This document shows positions 16,773-25,664 of a DNA stretch of 64,000 bases, piece after piece. This stretch comes from Ulvibacterium sp. (GTDB taxonomy: Bacteria > Bacteroidota > Bacteroidia > Flavobacteriales > Flavobacteriaceae): assembly GCF_028285715.1 (NCBI RefSeq), contig NZ_JANQOO010000014.1:1-64000 (forward strand), read 5' to 3'. The notes below the pieces were generated by a model, which was not told where the DNA came from, did not search any database, and saw nothing but the letters and a program-made list of their open reading frames with translations. The stretch's first letter is position 1. The number at the start of each line of letters is the position of its first letter. The position numbers were made by a program, and so were the translations under genes.

Positions 16773-18632
16773 ATGAAAAATATAAGTAAGAAATACAGAT
16801 ACAGTGTAGTGCTACTGTTTGTTTTGGCGTGCATCCCACTTTCGTGTACCAAGGAGTTCTTAACACAGGAACCGAAATCCTTTTTTACGCCCGAGAATGC
16901 CTTAAACACCCCTGAAGGACTGAATGCCGTGCTGTCCCAAGCCCTAACGGGTATCAGGGCGGAATTTTATGGGGATGGGGCACCTATGATTACTGAAAAC
17001 ATTTTTTCCGAGGTGGCCATAGAAGGTACGACGGACAAGGCCGGCCCCGCTCAGGATTTGAATGCACAGATCCTTCCGGATGCCAATCTCAACAGTTCCA
17101 ACTTCAATAGGATTGGGTGGTTTTGGGAGGAATTTTATGAAGGGATTAAATTCGCCAACACCGTAATAAATCGGTTGGACGATGCCGATTTCGAAAGCGA
17201 GGCCCAGCGAAACGATATTTTGGGCAGAGCTTTGTTCCATAGGGCATATCGCTATTATCGCCTGACCCATCAATTTGGGGATATTCCCTTTATCCTTGAG
17301 GAGATTTCGGGACCTCGATTGGATTTTGTATCCACAGAAAGGGATGTTATCCTAAGGAAAATTCAGGAAGATCTTAATATGGCTGTACCCATGGTCAATG
17401 AAACCGCTGCAGGTGGGGAAGTTACTAGAGGTGCCGTCTTACATTTATTGACCAAAGTAAATCTGGCTTTGGGTGATTTTGATGAGGCAATTGCGTCAGC
17501 GTCCCAAGTTATCGATGGAGGCAACTATGATCTTATGAGAAATAGGTTCGGAGTTGATGAATCCATTACCGACAAAGATGTTACCTGGGATTTACATCAA
17601 GTAGAAAACAAGAGTTTACCGGGCAACACAGAAGGGATTTTAGTGGCCATAGATAGACTTGAGTTTAGAGATAGGGGTGCTTTCGGTAGCGGTACCAGTA
17701 TTATGCGGCAGGCTGTTCCGCTATGGTGGCGGTTTATCAATACCCCGGATGGCCAGGACGGTATGTCAGACGACCCCTTAGCGGACATCCCATTGGTTTT
17801 GGAAGTGGGACGGGGCATCGGTAGAAACCGCGGTACGCGTTATAGCACCATAGATGTTTGGGAGGATGCCAACAATGACCAACGACATAATCGGAACAAT
17901 GGGAATTGGATTGATATGGAGGATTTGGTCTATAACGAACCTCAGCTGTTGGCAGATGGCAATTCATTCTATGGCCAAAATCTACAGCTATACCTACCGG
18001 ATGGTACACCGCTTTGTTCGGATACCATACGTAATTGGTACGGTTTTCCCCAGTATAAATTGTTCGTTGAGGATCCTACCGCCACCAGACCATCAGGAGG
18101 ACATGGGGATTGGTATATCTATCGTTTGGCTGAAACCTATCTCTTAAGGGCAGAGGCTTATTTTTGGAATAATAACAATGCTATGGCCGCTGCCGATGTC
18201 AATGCAGTTCGTCAAAGAGCTGAGGCAGATTTGATAGACGCCAGTGATGTCAATATTGCTACGATTTTGGACGAACGGGCCAGGGAACTCTATTATGAAG
18301 AACCTAGAAATACGGAATTGACCCGCATTGCCTACATTTTTGCAAGAACCGGAAGAACCTCATATCTGGGAACTTCCTATAGTTTAGATAATTTTTCACA
18401 GTCCAATTTTTGGTTTGACCGCATAATGGACGTAACTGATTTTTATAATGTTCCCGGGCTTCGAACCATATTCGGGGTTGCATTTACAATGAGTCCCTAT
18501 CACGTATTGTGGCCTGTACCCGCACCGGCGATAAACGCAAATACGCAGGGGACCATAAACCAAAATGAAGGATATCCGGGGGCGGAAAACAATATTCCGC
18601 CACTTACAAACATACCGGAACCCGGTGAATGA
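16773..18632 (+). CDS. susD: SusD/RagB-family nutrient-binding outer-membrane lipoprotein
   Basis: A 619-residue lipoprotein with signal and lipobox ending at Cys25 (IPLSC). Typical SusD features are the early KEFLTQEPKSFFTPENAL segment, TPR-like helices (ALFHRAYRYYRLTHQFGDIPFI, GAVLHLLTKVNLALGDFDEAI), the YRLAETYLLRAEAYFW segment near residue 450, and the C-terminal VLWPVPAPAINAN. SusD forms the lid of the SusC barrel and captures substrate at the cell surface. Cotranscription with susC is likely (21-base gap). The protein is longer than many SusD members (about 500-600), which is common for this RagB branch. Confidence 0.94.
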   Translation: MKNISKKYRYSVVLLFVLACIPLSCTKEFLTQEPKSFFTPENALNTPEGLNAVLSQALTGIRAEFYGDGAPMITENIFSEVAIEGTTDKAGPAQDLNAQILPDANLNSSNFNRIGWFWEEFYEGIKFANTVINRLDDADFESEAQRNDILGRALFHRAYRYYRLTHQFGDIPFILEEISGPRLDFVSTERDVILRKIQEDLNMAVPMVNETAAGGEVTRGAVLHLLTKVNLALGDFDEAIASASQVIDGGNYDLMRNRFGVDESITDKDVTWDLHQVENKSLPGNTEGILVAIDRLEFRDRGAFGSGTSIMRQAVPLWWRFINTPDGQDGMSDDPLADIPLVLEVGRGIGRNRGTRYSTIDVWEDANNDQRHNRNNGNWIDMEDLVYNEPQLLADGNSFYGQNLQLYLPDGTPLCSDTIRNWYGFPQYKLFVEDPTATRPSGGHGDWYIYRLAETYLLRAEAYFWNNNNAMAAADVNAVRQRAEADLIDASDVNIATILDERARELYYEEPRNTELTRIAYIFARTGRTSYLGTSYSLDNFSQSNFWFDRIMDVTDFYNVPGLRTIFGVAFTMSPYHVLWPVPAPAINANTQGTINQNEGYPGAENNIPPLTNIPEPGE

Positions 18633-18696
18633 TATGAGTTGAGCGAGTTTGAGTTTGTTAGTTTTTTCTTAAATTCCGTCGCCTAAACCTTTGTCT

Positions 18697-19920
18697 ATGA
18701 AACAGATTTTTCTTTTTTGCCTCGTCATCGCCTTAGGGTCGTGCAAGGAAAAAGAGATATATCGATTTGAGGTGAAGGAGGGCGACGGTATTTTAAATGC
18801 CTTTCCAGTGGCACTGGAGCTTTATGACTTCAAAAATGGCTTGGAAGGAGAATATATGATTTTCGACCATGGAGAACCAATTTCTTCCCAATGGGATGGG
18901 GAAGGGAAAAAAATCTGGTTTCTTCATCACCCAGATACAAAGTCTTCCTACAGTCTGGAAAAGGTTGAGAAGAAACGCATTCCTGGTCCAAATTTATTGG
19001 CTTCCAAGGCTAAAAGAAGTCTTCAATTGTCCATGGAAGGTAATCCTTTAGTACAGTATAGATATGAAATGATGTATCCTCCCGAAGGTATTGATTCCCT
19101 CTACAAAAAATCCGGTTTCATACATCCCCTACGAACACCAAAAGGAGATACTTTGACACGTATCCAACCTCCGGACCATTATCATCACTACGGACTATGG
19201 GGACCTTGGACCCATACACAGGTTGACGGCGAACGGGTAGATTTTTGGAATCTTGGAGAGGGTATGGGAACCGTACTGTTCAAAGAGTTTAAGGAAACAA
19301 GTTCCGGCAATGTCCTTACATCCTTTACAGCGACCCAGGAACATATCGACCTAAAGACGGTTAATGCACCTCAGGTAGCATTGAACGAGAATTTGAAGGT
19401 GCAACTTTGGAATTTGGACCGCCCCGATCGATACATGCTGGATTATACCACCAGCTTTACGTCTCCTTTGGAATCAGGAATGCTTTTTGAAGCCTATCGC
19501 TATGGAGGTGGTATTGGTCTGCGGTTCAATGAACGTTGGCACAAGGACAACTGCTCCGTACTGACCTCTGAGGGCAAAGATCGATTGACGGCTGACGGCA
19601 GCAATGCCCGTTGGTGCATTGTTAGCGGTACATCTTTGGATGGACAGGGAACCCATGGTATTGTATTTCTGAGCCATCCAAAAAACCGGATGCACCCTGA
19701 ACCTATGCGCATTTGGCCCGTGGATGCCAATGGGGGGAGGGGCGATATGTTCTTTGAGTTTTGTCCGATTCGGCATGAAGAATGGAAAATTGAGCCTGAT
19801 AAAACATATGAGTTGAATTATAGAATGGTGGTGTTCGACGGCGAACTCACCGCCAAGGAGGCTGAAGCTTATTGGCAGGCATTTGCAGAGCCACCACAAG
19901 TACAGATTAGAAAAGAATAA
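18697..19920 (+). CDS. DUF6807 (PmoA-like) lipoprotein
   Basis: About 407 residues from the ATG at 18697; a TTG two codons earlier is possible. A short lipoprotein signal ends at Cys16 (IALGSC). The body matches the DUF6807 family, often annotated as methane oxygenase PmoA for a misleading historical reason: FIHPLRTPKGDTLTRIQPPD, DHYHHYGLWGPWTHTQVDGE, WNLGEGMGTVLF and YGGGIGLRFNERWHKDN. The His-rich DHYHHYGLW segment could bind metal or substrate. The family is regularly found beside exported Gfo/Idh/MocA oxidoreductases, as here, where the next gene starts 17 bases downstream. It has nothing to do with methane oxidation in this context; its reaction is unknown, with sugar-derivative processing the best guess. 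Confidence 0.86.
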   Translation: MKQIFLFCLVIALGSCKEKEIYRFEVKEGDGILNAFPVALELYDFKNGLEGEYMIFDHGEPISSQWDGEGKKIWFLHHPDTKSSYSLEKVEKKRIPGPNLLASKAKRSLQLSMEGNPLVQYRYEMMYPPEGIDSLYKKSGFIHPLRTPKGDTLTRIQPPDHYHHYGLWGPWTHTQVDGERVDFWNLGEGMGTVLFKEFKETSSGNVLTSFTATQEHIDLKTVNAPQVALNENLKVQLWNLDRPDRYMLDYTTSFTSPLESGMLFEAYRYGGGIGLRFNERWHKDNCSVLTSEGKDRLTADGSNARWCIVSGTSLDGQGTHGIVFLSHPKNRMHPEPMRIWPVDANGGRGDMFFEFCPIRHEEWKIEPDKTYELNYRMVVFDGELTAKEAEAYWQAFAEPPQVQIRKE

Positions 19921-19937
19921 AGTAAAAACAAAGTATT

Positions 19938-21314
19938 GTGAAGCGAAGAAATTTTATGGAAAAAACAGCAATGGGAACCGCAGCAATGGTAGGTTTCCCC
20001 AGTATAGTACCCTCCCATGTCTTGGGCAAGGAAGCCCCAAGCAACAAAATCAATATTGGTCAAATCGGTTGTGGGCGTATTGCCCGCTCCCATGACATTC
20101 ATGATACCATACGTTTTGAGGAGGCCCGGTTTGTTGCCGTTTGTGATGTGGATTCCAAAAGGGCCGTAGATGCGAAGAATTTGGTCGATGGCTTTTACAG
20201 GGAAAAGACGGGGAAGGCGAAATACATGGATACCAAAACCTACGGGGATTATCGGGAAATGCTCTTGGACAAGGATATTGATGCGGTGGTGATAAGCACA
20301 CCGGATCACTGGCATTCGCAACCCGCCATGGAGGCGGCCTTGGCGGGGAAGGATATCTATTTGCAAAAACCGACGTCCCTGACCCTAAAGGAGGGCCAAC
20401 AATTGCGCGATGTCATCAAGAAAACAGGTGTAATTCTTCAAGTGGGTACACAACAAAGGGCCATGCCCCAATTTCGCGTAGCTGCCGAACTTGTTAGAAA
20501 TGGGCGGATAGGGAAGATCCATACCGTAAAGATCGGACTGCCCGGAGATCCCTCAGGTCCCGAAGCACCAGAAATGCCAGTGCCTTCCAATCTAGACTTT
20601 GATATGTGGCTAGGTTCTACCCCTAAAGTGCCTTATACGGAAATTGGGGTACATCCGAGGGAAGGGTACAGCAGGCCAGGTTGGTTGAGGTTACGAAGTT
20701 ATGGGGCGGGTATGATAACCGGATGGGGCCAACACCATTATGATTCGGCCGCCTGGGGAATGGATACGGAGTTAACAGGACCTATTTCGGTAGAGGCGTT
20801 GGCAGAATTTCCAAAGTCAGGTCTATGGAACGTACATGGTGATTTCTTTGTGAAGCACGAATACGACAATGGGATGACCGTTTATACCAGTGGAGGTTAT
20901 ACCAACGGAATACGGTATGAGGGTACGGATGGATGGATTTTTGTTTCCCGCGGGGCCTATCAAGCATCCGCTTCAGACCCCGTGGACAAGGAAAAAAGTG
21001 CAAAGGCCTTGAATGCTTCCGATCCCAAAATATTGGAGTCTGTCATCGGCGATAACGAAATGCATCTTGAAAAAATTGAAGACCAGCATGGTAATTGGCT
21101 GGAATGTATCAAAACCCGGAAACAACCCATTTCGTCCATTGAAAAAGGACACAAGGCCTGTGCCATTTGTTTGATCAGTGATATCGCCATGCAATTCGAT
21201 AGAAAATTGGAATGGGATAATGAAACGGAAACTTTCGTTAATGACTACGAGGCCAATGCCATGTTGACACGCGAACAACGGCGACCCTATGGAACAGATT
21301 ATGTAAAGGTTTAA
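19938..21314 (+). CDS. Gfo/Idh/MocA-family oxidoreductase with Tat signal
   Basis: A 458-residue protein starting at GTG. The GTG start is supported because it supplies the twin-arginine motif (KRRNFMEK), while the next ATG, six codons later, would cut it off. After the signal (cleavage near VLG) comes a Rossmann domain with GQIGCGRIARSHD (GxGxxA/G type) and VVISTPDHWHSQPAMEAALAG. The usual EKP motif reads QKP, keeping the catalytic-site Lys. The C-terminal half has MITGWGQHHYDSAAWGMD and ends in the inositol-dehydrogenase-like fold. Export of an NAD(P)-type enzyme implies a tightly held cofactor, as known for glucose-fructose oxidoreductase. It probably oxidises or reduces a sugar in the periplasm, together with the DUF6807 protein and the next oxidoreductase. 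Confidence 0.9.
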   Translation: MKRRNFMEKTAMGTAAMVGFPSIVPSHVLGKEAPSNKINIGQIGCGRIARSHDIHDTIRFEEARFVAVCDVDSKRAVDAKNLVDGFYREKTGKAKYMDTKTYGDYREMLLDKDIDAVVISTPDHWHSQPAMEAALAGKDIYLQKPTSLTLKEGQQLRDVIKKTGVILQVGTQQRAMPQFRVAAELVRNGRIGKIHTVKIGLPGDPSGPEAPEMPVPSNLDFDMWLGSTPKVPYTEIGVHPREGYSRPGWLRLRSYGAGMITGWGQHHYDSAAWGMDTELTGPISVEALAEFPKSGLWNVHGDFFVKHEYDNGMTVYTSGGYTNGIRYEGTDGWIFVSRGAYQASASDPVDKEKSAKALNASDPKILESVIGDNEMHLEKIEDQHGNWLECIKTRKQPISSIEKGHKACAICLISDIAMQFDRKLEWDNETETFVNDYEANAMLTREQRRPYGTDYVKV

Positions 21315-21390
21315 GGCCAAAGGTATCCTTACAGAAAATACAAAGCGCAAATGTAAAGTCTTCGGAAAATCATAACTTTCCTATCAAGTA

Positions 21391-22782
21391 ATGAAACCAA
21401 AAGAAATGAAATTTAAGGCCTTGTTCTTATCGATACTCTGTTTTGCCTGTGCAGAGAAAAAAACTAAAGAAAAAATGGACCGGGAAGAAACCGTGGAAAA
21501 GGTGAAATTGATGACTTTGGACCCGGGCCATTTTCATGCGGCCCTGGTACACAAGACCATGTACCCCCAAGTGGATTCCACTATTTATCTTTTTGCTCCG
21601 GAAGGGCCGGAAGTACAGGACTTTTTAGCCAAAATTGAATCATACAATTCCCGGGAAGAATTACCAACGGATTGGAGTATCCAAAATTACCTTGGGTCCG
21701 ATTATTTGGAAAAAATGATTTCGAAAAAACCGGGAAATGTGATGATCGTGGCCGGGAAAAATTCAAAAAAAATCGATTATATACTCGAGGCGGTCAAGGC
21801 TGGCATAAATGTGTACGCAGATAAGCCATTGGTTATCGATCTGGAAGGATTTGAGAAACTAAAGGAGGCCTTTCAGATTGCCAAGGAAAAAAATCTCCTG
21901 ATTTACGATATCATGACCGAGCGTTTTGAATCGACAACAGTTATGCAGAAGCTTTTTTCCACAATGCCTTCCGTGTTCGGCGAATTGATGGAGGGTTCTC
22001 TTGAGGAACCGGCCATTAGTAAGGAAAGTGTCCATCATTTTTTTAAATATGTCTCTGGGCAACCTTTGGTTCGTCCCCCTTGGTTTTTCGATGTAAATGA
22101 AGAGGGTGAGGGCATCGTCGATGTAACCACGCATTTGGTGGACTTGGTGCAATGGGAAGCCTTTCCGGGCCAGATTATCGATTCTACGAATGTTGAAATG
22201 CTCAGTGCCAAACGTTGGCCCACCATTTTGAACAGGGATGAATTTCAAAAGGTCACCGGTCTTGATAGCTATCCTGACTATTTGCAAAAGGATGTTAAAG
22301 ACGAAAAGCTTCATGTCTTCTGCAATGGGGAAATGCGCTATAAGATTAATGGAAAACTTGCCAAGGTTTCCGTTATTTGGAACTATCAGGCTCCCGAGGG
22401 AACGGGCGATACCCATTACAGTATTATGCGCGGTACCAAATGTGATTTGATCATTAAGCAAGGCCCCGAGGAGAACTACAAGCCTATATTGTATGTTCGG
22501 CCCAAACAAAAAGAGGGTTTTGAAACAAATCTAACCAATGCTATCAACACCAAAATCAATGCGGAATTTCCGGGTACCACTATGGAAAAGCTTTCTGATG
22601 GGAGGTATCGGATCTCTATTCCGGATAGATTCAAAATTGGCCATGAGGCCCATTTTGGTCAAGTCACGGATAATTATTTGAAATATTTGGAGGCCGGAAA
22701 ACTTCCCGAATGGGAGGTTCCCAATATGATTTCAAAGTATTATACTACAATCGAAGCTTTAAAAATGGCACAGCAAAAATAA
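21391..22782 (+). CDS. Gfo/Idh/MocA-family oxidoreductase lipoprotein with putative oxidoreductase C-terminal domain
   Basis: A 463-residue protein. The signal ends in a lipobox (SILCFAC, about residue 20); a second ATG five codons in would give a slightly shorter signal. The N-terminal domain is Rossmann-like but starts differently from the previous gene (KLMTLDPGHFHAALVHKTMYP). The DKP motif (VYADKPLVID) carries the catalytic-site Lys. The C-terminal half (DVTTHLVDLVQWEAFPG, SAKRWPTILNRDEFQKVTG) matches the putative oxidoreductase C-terminal family. It is probably a membrane-attached, periplasm-facing oxidoreductase acting in the same pathway as the Tat-exported enzyme encoded 76 bases upstream. 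Substrate and cofactor direction are unknown. Confidence 0.87.
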   Translation: MKPKEMKFKALFLSILCFACAEKKTKEKMDREETVEKVKLMTLDPGHFHAALVHKTMYPQVDSTIYLFAPEGPEVQDFLAKIESYNSREELPTDWSIQNYLGSDYLEKMISKKPGNVMIVAGKNSKKIDYILEAVKAGINVYADKPLVIDLEGFEKLKEAFQIAKEKNLLIYDIMTERFESTTVMQKLFSTMPSVFGELMEGSLEEPAISKESVHHFFKYVSGQPLVRPPWFFDVNEEGEGIVDVTTHLVDLVQWEAFPGQIIDSTNVEMLSAKRWPTILNRDEFQKVTGLDSYPDYLQKDVKDEKLHVFCNGEMRYKINGKLAKVSVIWNYQAPEGTGDTHYSIMRGTKCDLIIKQGPEENYKPILYVRPKQKEGFETNLTNAINTKINAEFPGTTMEKLSDGRYRISIPDRFKIGHEAHFGQVTDNYLKYLEAGKLPEWEVPNMISKYYTTIEALKMAQQK

Positions 22783-22862
22783 ATTGCAAGAACCACTTTC
22801 TTTCCTATATTTATAAACGGTAAAGTGAAAATCCCGTACCATCCGACTTCATTATATAGAAT

Positions 22863-23855
22863 ATGCGCAATAGATTTCGACCCTTTTTTTTGACCCTCAC
22901 ATCCATTGCCATATTCACCCTTTTTCAAGTTTCCTGCTCCGAAATCGGAGATCAAAAAATACTTTATTTTGCGCATTCCCTGCCTATTACGCATCCTGTA
23001 CACAAAGGTATTTTGGATATGCAAAAGTTTGTTGCCGAGAAGTCCGGTGGCAAGCTTCAGATAAAGATTTTTCCGGACGGTCAATTGGGCACTGAACGTG
23101 AAGTATTGGAACTATTGCAGATCGGCAGTATTGCCATGACCAAGGTAAGTGCCGCATCCATGTCCAATTTTGCCCCGGAATACAAGGTAATGGGAGTACC
23201 CTACCTCTTTAGGGACAGTAAGCACCTATTCTCGGTTTTGGAGGGCGAAGTGGGACAGAAATTATTGGAAGGGGGAACGGAATATCTTTTACGTGGGCTT
23301 TGCTTTTATGATGCCGGCAGCAGAAGTTTTTATACCAAAAGGAAACCTGTACAAACACCGGATGATTTAAAAGGATTAAAGATTCGGGTGATGAACGATC
23401 AAATGTCCGTTGATATGGTCAATACCTTAGGTGCTTCTGCCACACCAATGGCCTATGGTGAACTCTACACTGCATTGCAACAGAATGTTGTGGATGGTGC
23501 CGAAAACAATATCCCTTCTTTCGTGACCTCCAATCATTACGAAGTGTGCAAATACTATTCCTTTGACCAACATAGTATGGTCCCGGATGTAGTGGTGATA
23601 GGGACAAAGTTCTGGGATACCCTGTCCGAACAGGAAAAGGAATGGCTACAATCAGCGGCTTCCGAAAGCGTGGAAAAACAGAAACACTATTGGCAGGAAA
23701 CGGTAAAGGAAAATATGGAAGTACTTAAAAAGGCCAAGGTGAAATTCAACTACCCGGAAAAGGAACTTTTTGCATCCAAATCGAGCCCGGTGATGGAACG
23801 ATTGATGCAGGATCCAAAAATGAAGGAGTACATCGAAAAAATTAAATCGCAATGA
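22863..23855 (+). CDS. dctP: TRAP transporter substrate-binding protein, DctP family (lipoprotein)
   Basis: A 330-residue protein with a lipoprotein signal (Cys25 in LFQVSC). The DctP fold is clear: ILYFAHSLPITHPVHKG, KIFPDGQLGTEREVLELLQIG, and the substrate motif GLKIRVMN with Arg175, which in characterised TRAP receptors makes a salt bridge to the ligand carboxylate. The MAYGELYTALQQNVVDGAENN segment carries Asn215/216. The sequence resembles receptors for sugar acids such as uronates more than those for C4-dicarboxylates, so an acidic sugar product is the likely cargo (inference). It overlaps the DctQ gene by four bases, and the three TRAP genes form one unit downstream of the oxidoreductases. 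Confidence 0.94.
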   Translation: MRNRFRPFFLTLTSIAIFTLFQVSCSEIGDQKILYFAHSLPITHPVHKGILDMQKFVAEKSGGKLQIKIFPDGQLGTEREVLELLQIGSIAMTKVSAASMSNFAPEYKVMGVPYLFRDSKHLFSVLEGEVGQKLLEGGTEYLLRGLCFYDAGSRSFYTKRKPVQTPDDLKGLKIRVMNDQMSVDMVNTLGASATPMAYGELYTALQQNVVDGAENNIPSFVTSNHYEVCKYYSFDQHSMVPDVVVIGTKFWDTLSEQEKEWLQSAASESVEKQKHYWQETVKENMEVLKKAKVKFNYPEKELFASKSSPVMERLMQDPKMKEYIEKIKSQ

Positions 23856-24343
23856 TGAGGCGTTTGTACCGGACATTGAATACAATTATTGAGGCCTTTT
23901 TAGTGCTCATTTTTGCGCTTCTTGTCGTGGATGTGGTATGGCAGGTGGTCTCTAGATATATCATTGGGCAATCCAGCTCGTTCACAGAGGAATTTGCGCG
24001 TTTTGCATTGATTTGGCTTACGCTTTTAGGAGCTACCTATATCAATGGGATGAAAGAAGGGCATCTTTCCATGGATTTTCTGGTTTCCAAACTTTCTCCC
24101 GAGAAAAAAAGGAAGCGACAAAAGAAAATACAATGGTTAATGGCTCTTTTTGCTTTGGTAGTCATGGTCGTTGGTGGAGGGAATTTAGTGTATACCACTT
24201 CGAAATTAGGCCAGATTTCCCCTGCCTTGAACGTTCCGCTCGGGTTTGTATATTCCATTGTACCCATTAGTGGACTCATCATAATTTTCTTTTGTGTGTA
24301 CCATATAAGCATAACTTTTAGTCCAAAGGCCCATGAGCATTGA
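23852..24343 (+). CDS. dctQ: TRAP transporter small permease, DctQ family
   Basis: A 163-residue membrane protein with four hydrophobic segments (about 10-32, 50-66, 88-110, 130-152). It carries the family marks DVVWQVVSRYIIGQSSSFTEEFARFALIWLT and VPLGFVYSIVPISG. The gene overlaps dctP by four bases (ATGA junction) and dctM by 11 bases, so translation is coupled. DctQ forms the small subunit of the secondary TRAP transporter in the inner membrane, working with the DctP receptor and the large DctM subunit, driven by a sodium or proton gradient. Confidence 0.94.
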   Translation: MMRRLYRTLNTIIEAFLVLIFALLVVDVVWQVVSRYIIGQSSSFTEEFARFALIWLTLLGATYINGMKEGHLSMDFLVSKLSPEKKRKRQKKIQWLMALFALVVMVVGGGNLVYTTSKLGQISPALNVPLGFVYSIVPISGLIIIFFCVYHISITFSPKAHEH

Positions 24344-25643
24344 AACCATAAGTATCCTAGTCCTGTTCATTAGTTTTATCGGTCTTTTGGCCTATGGAGT
24401 TCCTGTGGCCTATTCCATTGGCATTTCTACCACCCTTACGTTGCTTTTGAACATTGTTTTTATGCCCGCCACCACCACCGCGGCGCAACGAATGACCACG
24501 GGAATCGATAATTTTGCCCTATTGGCCATTCCATTTTTTATTTTGGCCGGGGAGCTTATGAACCGGGGGGGGATTGCAAAACGATTGATAGATTTTGCCA
24601 AATCACTTATTGGGAGCCTTCCCGGTGGTTTGGCATACGTTAATATTATAGCGGCCATGCTGTTCGGCGCAATTTCAGGATCTGCCATTGCGGCGGCATC
24701 GGCTATTGGAAGTACCTTGACCGATAAGATGGAAAAGGAAGGTTACCCAAGGGAATTCAGTGCTTCGGTGAATATCAGTTCTTCTACCACAGGTCTATTG
24801 ATTCCCCCGAGTAATGTACTTATCGTATATGCGTTGGCAAGTGGCGGTACCGCCTCGGTAGCGGCCTTGTTTATTGCCGGTTATGCCCCAGGTATCTTAG
24901 TAGGATTGGCATTGATGTTTATGGTATTCCTCTATGCTAAAAGAAAAAAATTACCCAAAGCTCCACGCGTTGGTTTTAAGCAACTTTTTATCGATTTTAA
25001 GAATGCATTCTTGAGCCTAACCCTTTTGGTTATTGTAGTTGGCGGCATCGTAGCCGGAATATTTACCGCAACGGAAGCAGCTGCCATTGCAGTGGTCTAT
25101 GCGGTATTATTAGGGTTTTTAAATCGGGAACTAAAGTTCGCGGATTTTAGGCCAATTTTGCTACAAAGTGCCAAAACCACGGCCGTAGTTATGTTCTTGA
25201 TCGCTACTTCGATGGCTATGTCATGGCTTTTTTCGTTTGAAGGCATTCCCCAAATGTTGACATCACTTTTGGTGGAATCGGTAAACAATCCCTTTTTAGT
25301 ATTACTATTGATCAATATTACTTTGTTGATCGTAGGTACCTTTATGGATATGACCCCTGCCGTGCTCATTTTTACGCCAATTTTTCTGCCTGTGGCCATG
25401 GCTTTGGGCATGCATCCCGTACAATTTGGGATGGTAATTGTACTTAACCTTTGTATAGGCGTTTGCACCCCACCCGTGGGAACTTTGCTCTTTGTGGGGA
25501 GCGGCGTGGCCAAAGTACCGGTGACCAAGGTCATAGCACCATTGCTGCCCTTATTGGGCGCCATGGTGCTGATTTTATTGATTATCACATATTTTGGCGA
25601 AATCTCTCTTTGGTTGCCCCGCTTTTTTGGTTTAATAGAATAG
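24333..25643 (+). CDS. dctM: TRAP transporter large permease, DctM family
   Basis: A 436-residue polytopic membrane protein of the usual DctM length. Family signatures are LAIPFFILAGELMNRGGIAKRL, AMLFGAISGSAIAAASAIGS, INISSSTTGLLIPPSN-type helical hairpin segments, FMDMTPAVLIFTPIFLPVA and the late IGVCTPPVGTLLFVGSGVAK. It contains the transport channel and cation sites. Last gene of the TRAP unit; it is convergent with the GH3 gene 21 bases away. Having a TRAP importer inside a SusCD locus implies that an acidic breakdown product, rather than a neutral sugar, is carried across the inner membrane. Confidence 0.95.
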   Translation: MSIETISILVLFISFIGLLAYGVPVAYSIGISTTLTLLLNIVFMPATTTAAQRMTTGIDNFALLAIPFFILAGELMNRGGIAKRLIDFAKSLIGSLPGGLAYVNIIAAMLFGAISGSAIAAASAIGSTLTDKMEKEGYPREFSASVNISSSTTGLLIPPSNVLIVYALASGGTASVAALFIAGYAPGILVGLALMFMVFLYAKRKKLPKAPRVGFKQLFIDFKNAFLSLTLLVIVVGGIVAGIFTATEAAAIAVVYAVLLGFLNRELKFADFRPILLQSAKTTAVVMFLIATSMAMSWLFSFEGIPQMLTSLLVESVNNPFLVLLLINITLLIVGTFMDMTPAVLIFTPIFLPVAMALGMHPVQFGMVIVLNLCIGVCTPPVGTLLFVGSGVAKVPVTKVIAPLLPLLGAMVLILLIITYFGEISLWLPRFFGLIE

Positions 25644-25664
25644 GTAAAATCCTTCAGTTTTGTT

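Noticed and set aside
18697..19920. Methane monooxygenase (PmoA) label
   Set aside because: The family label PmoA is historical; the protein is a DUF6807 lipoprotein without the copper-membrane features of particulate methane monooxygenase.
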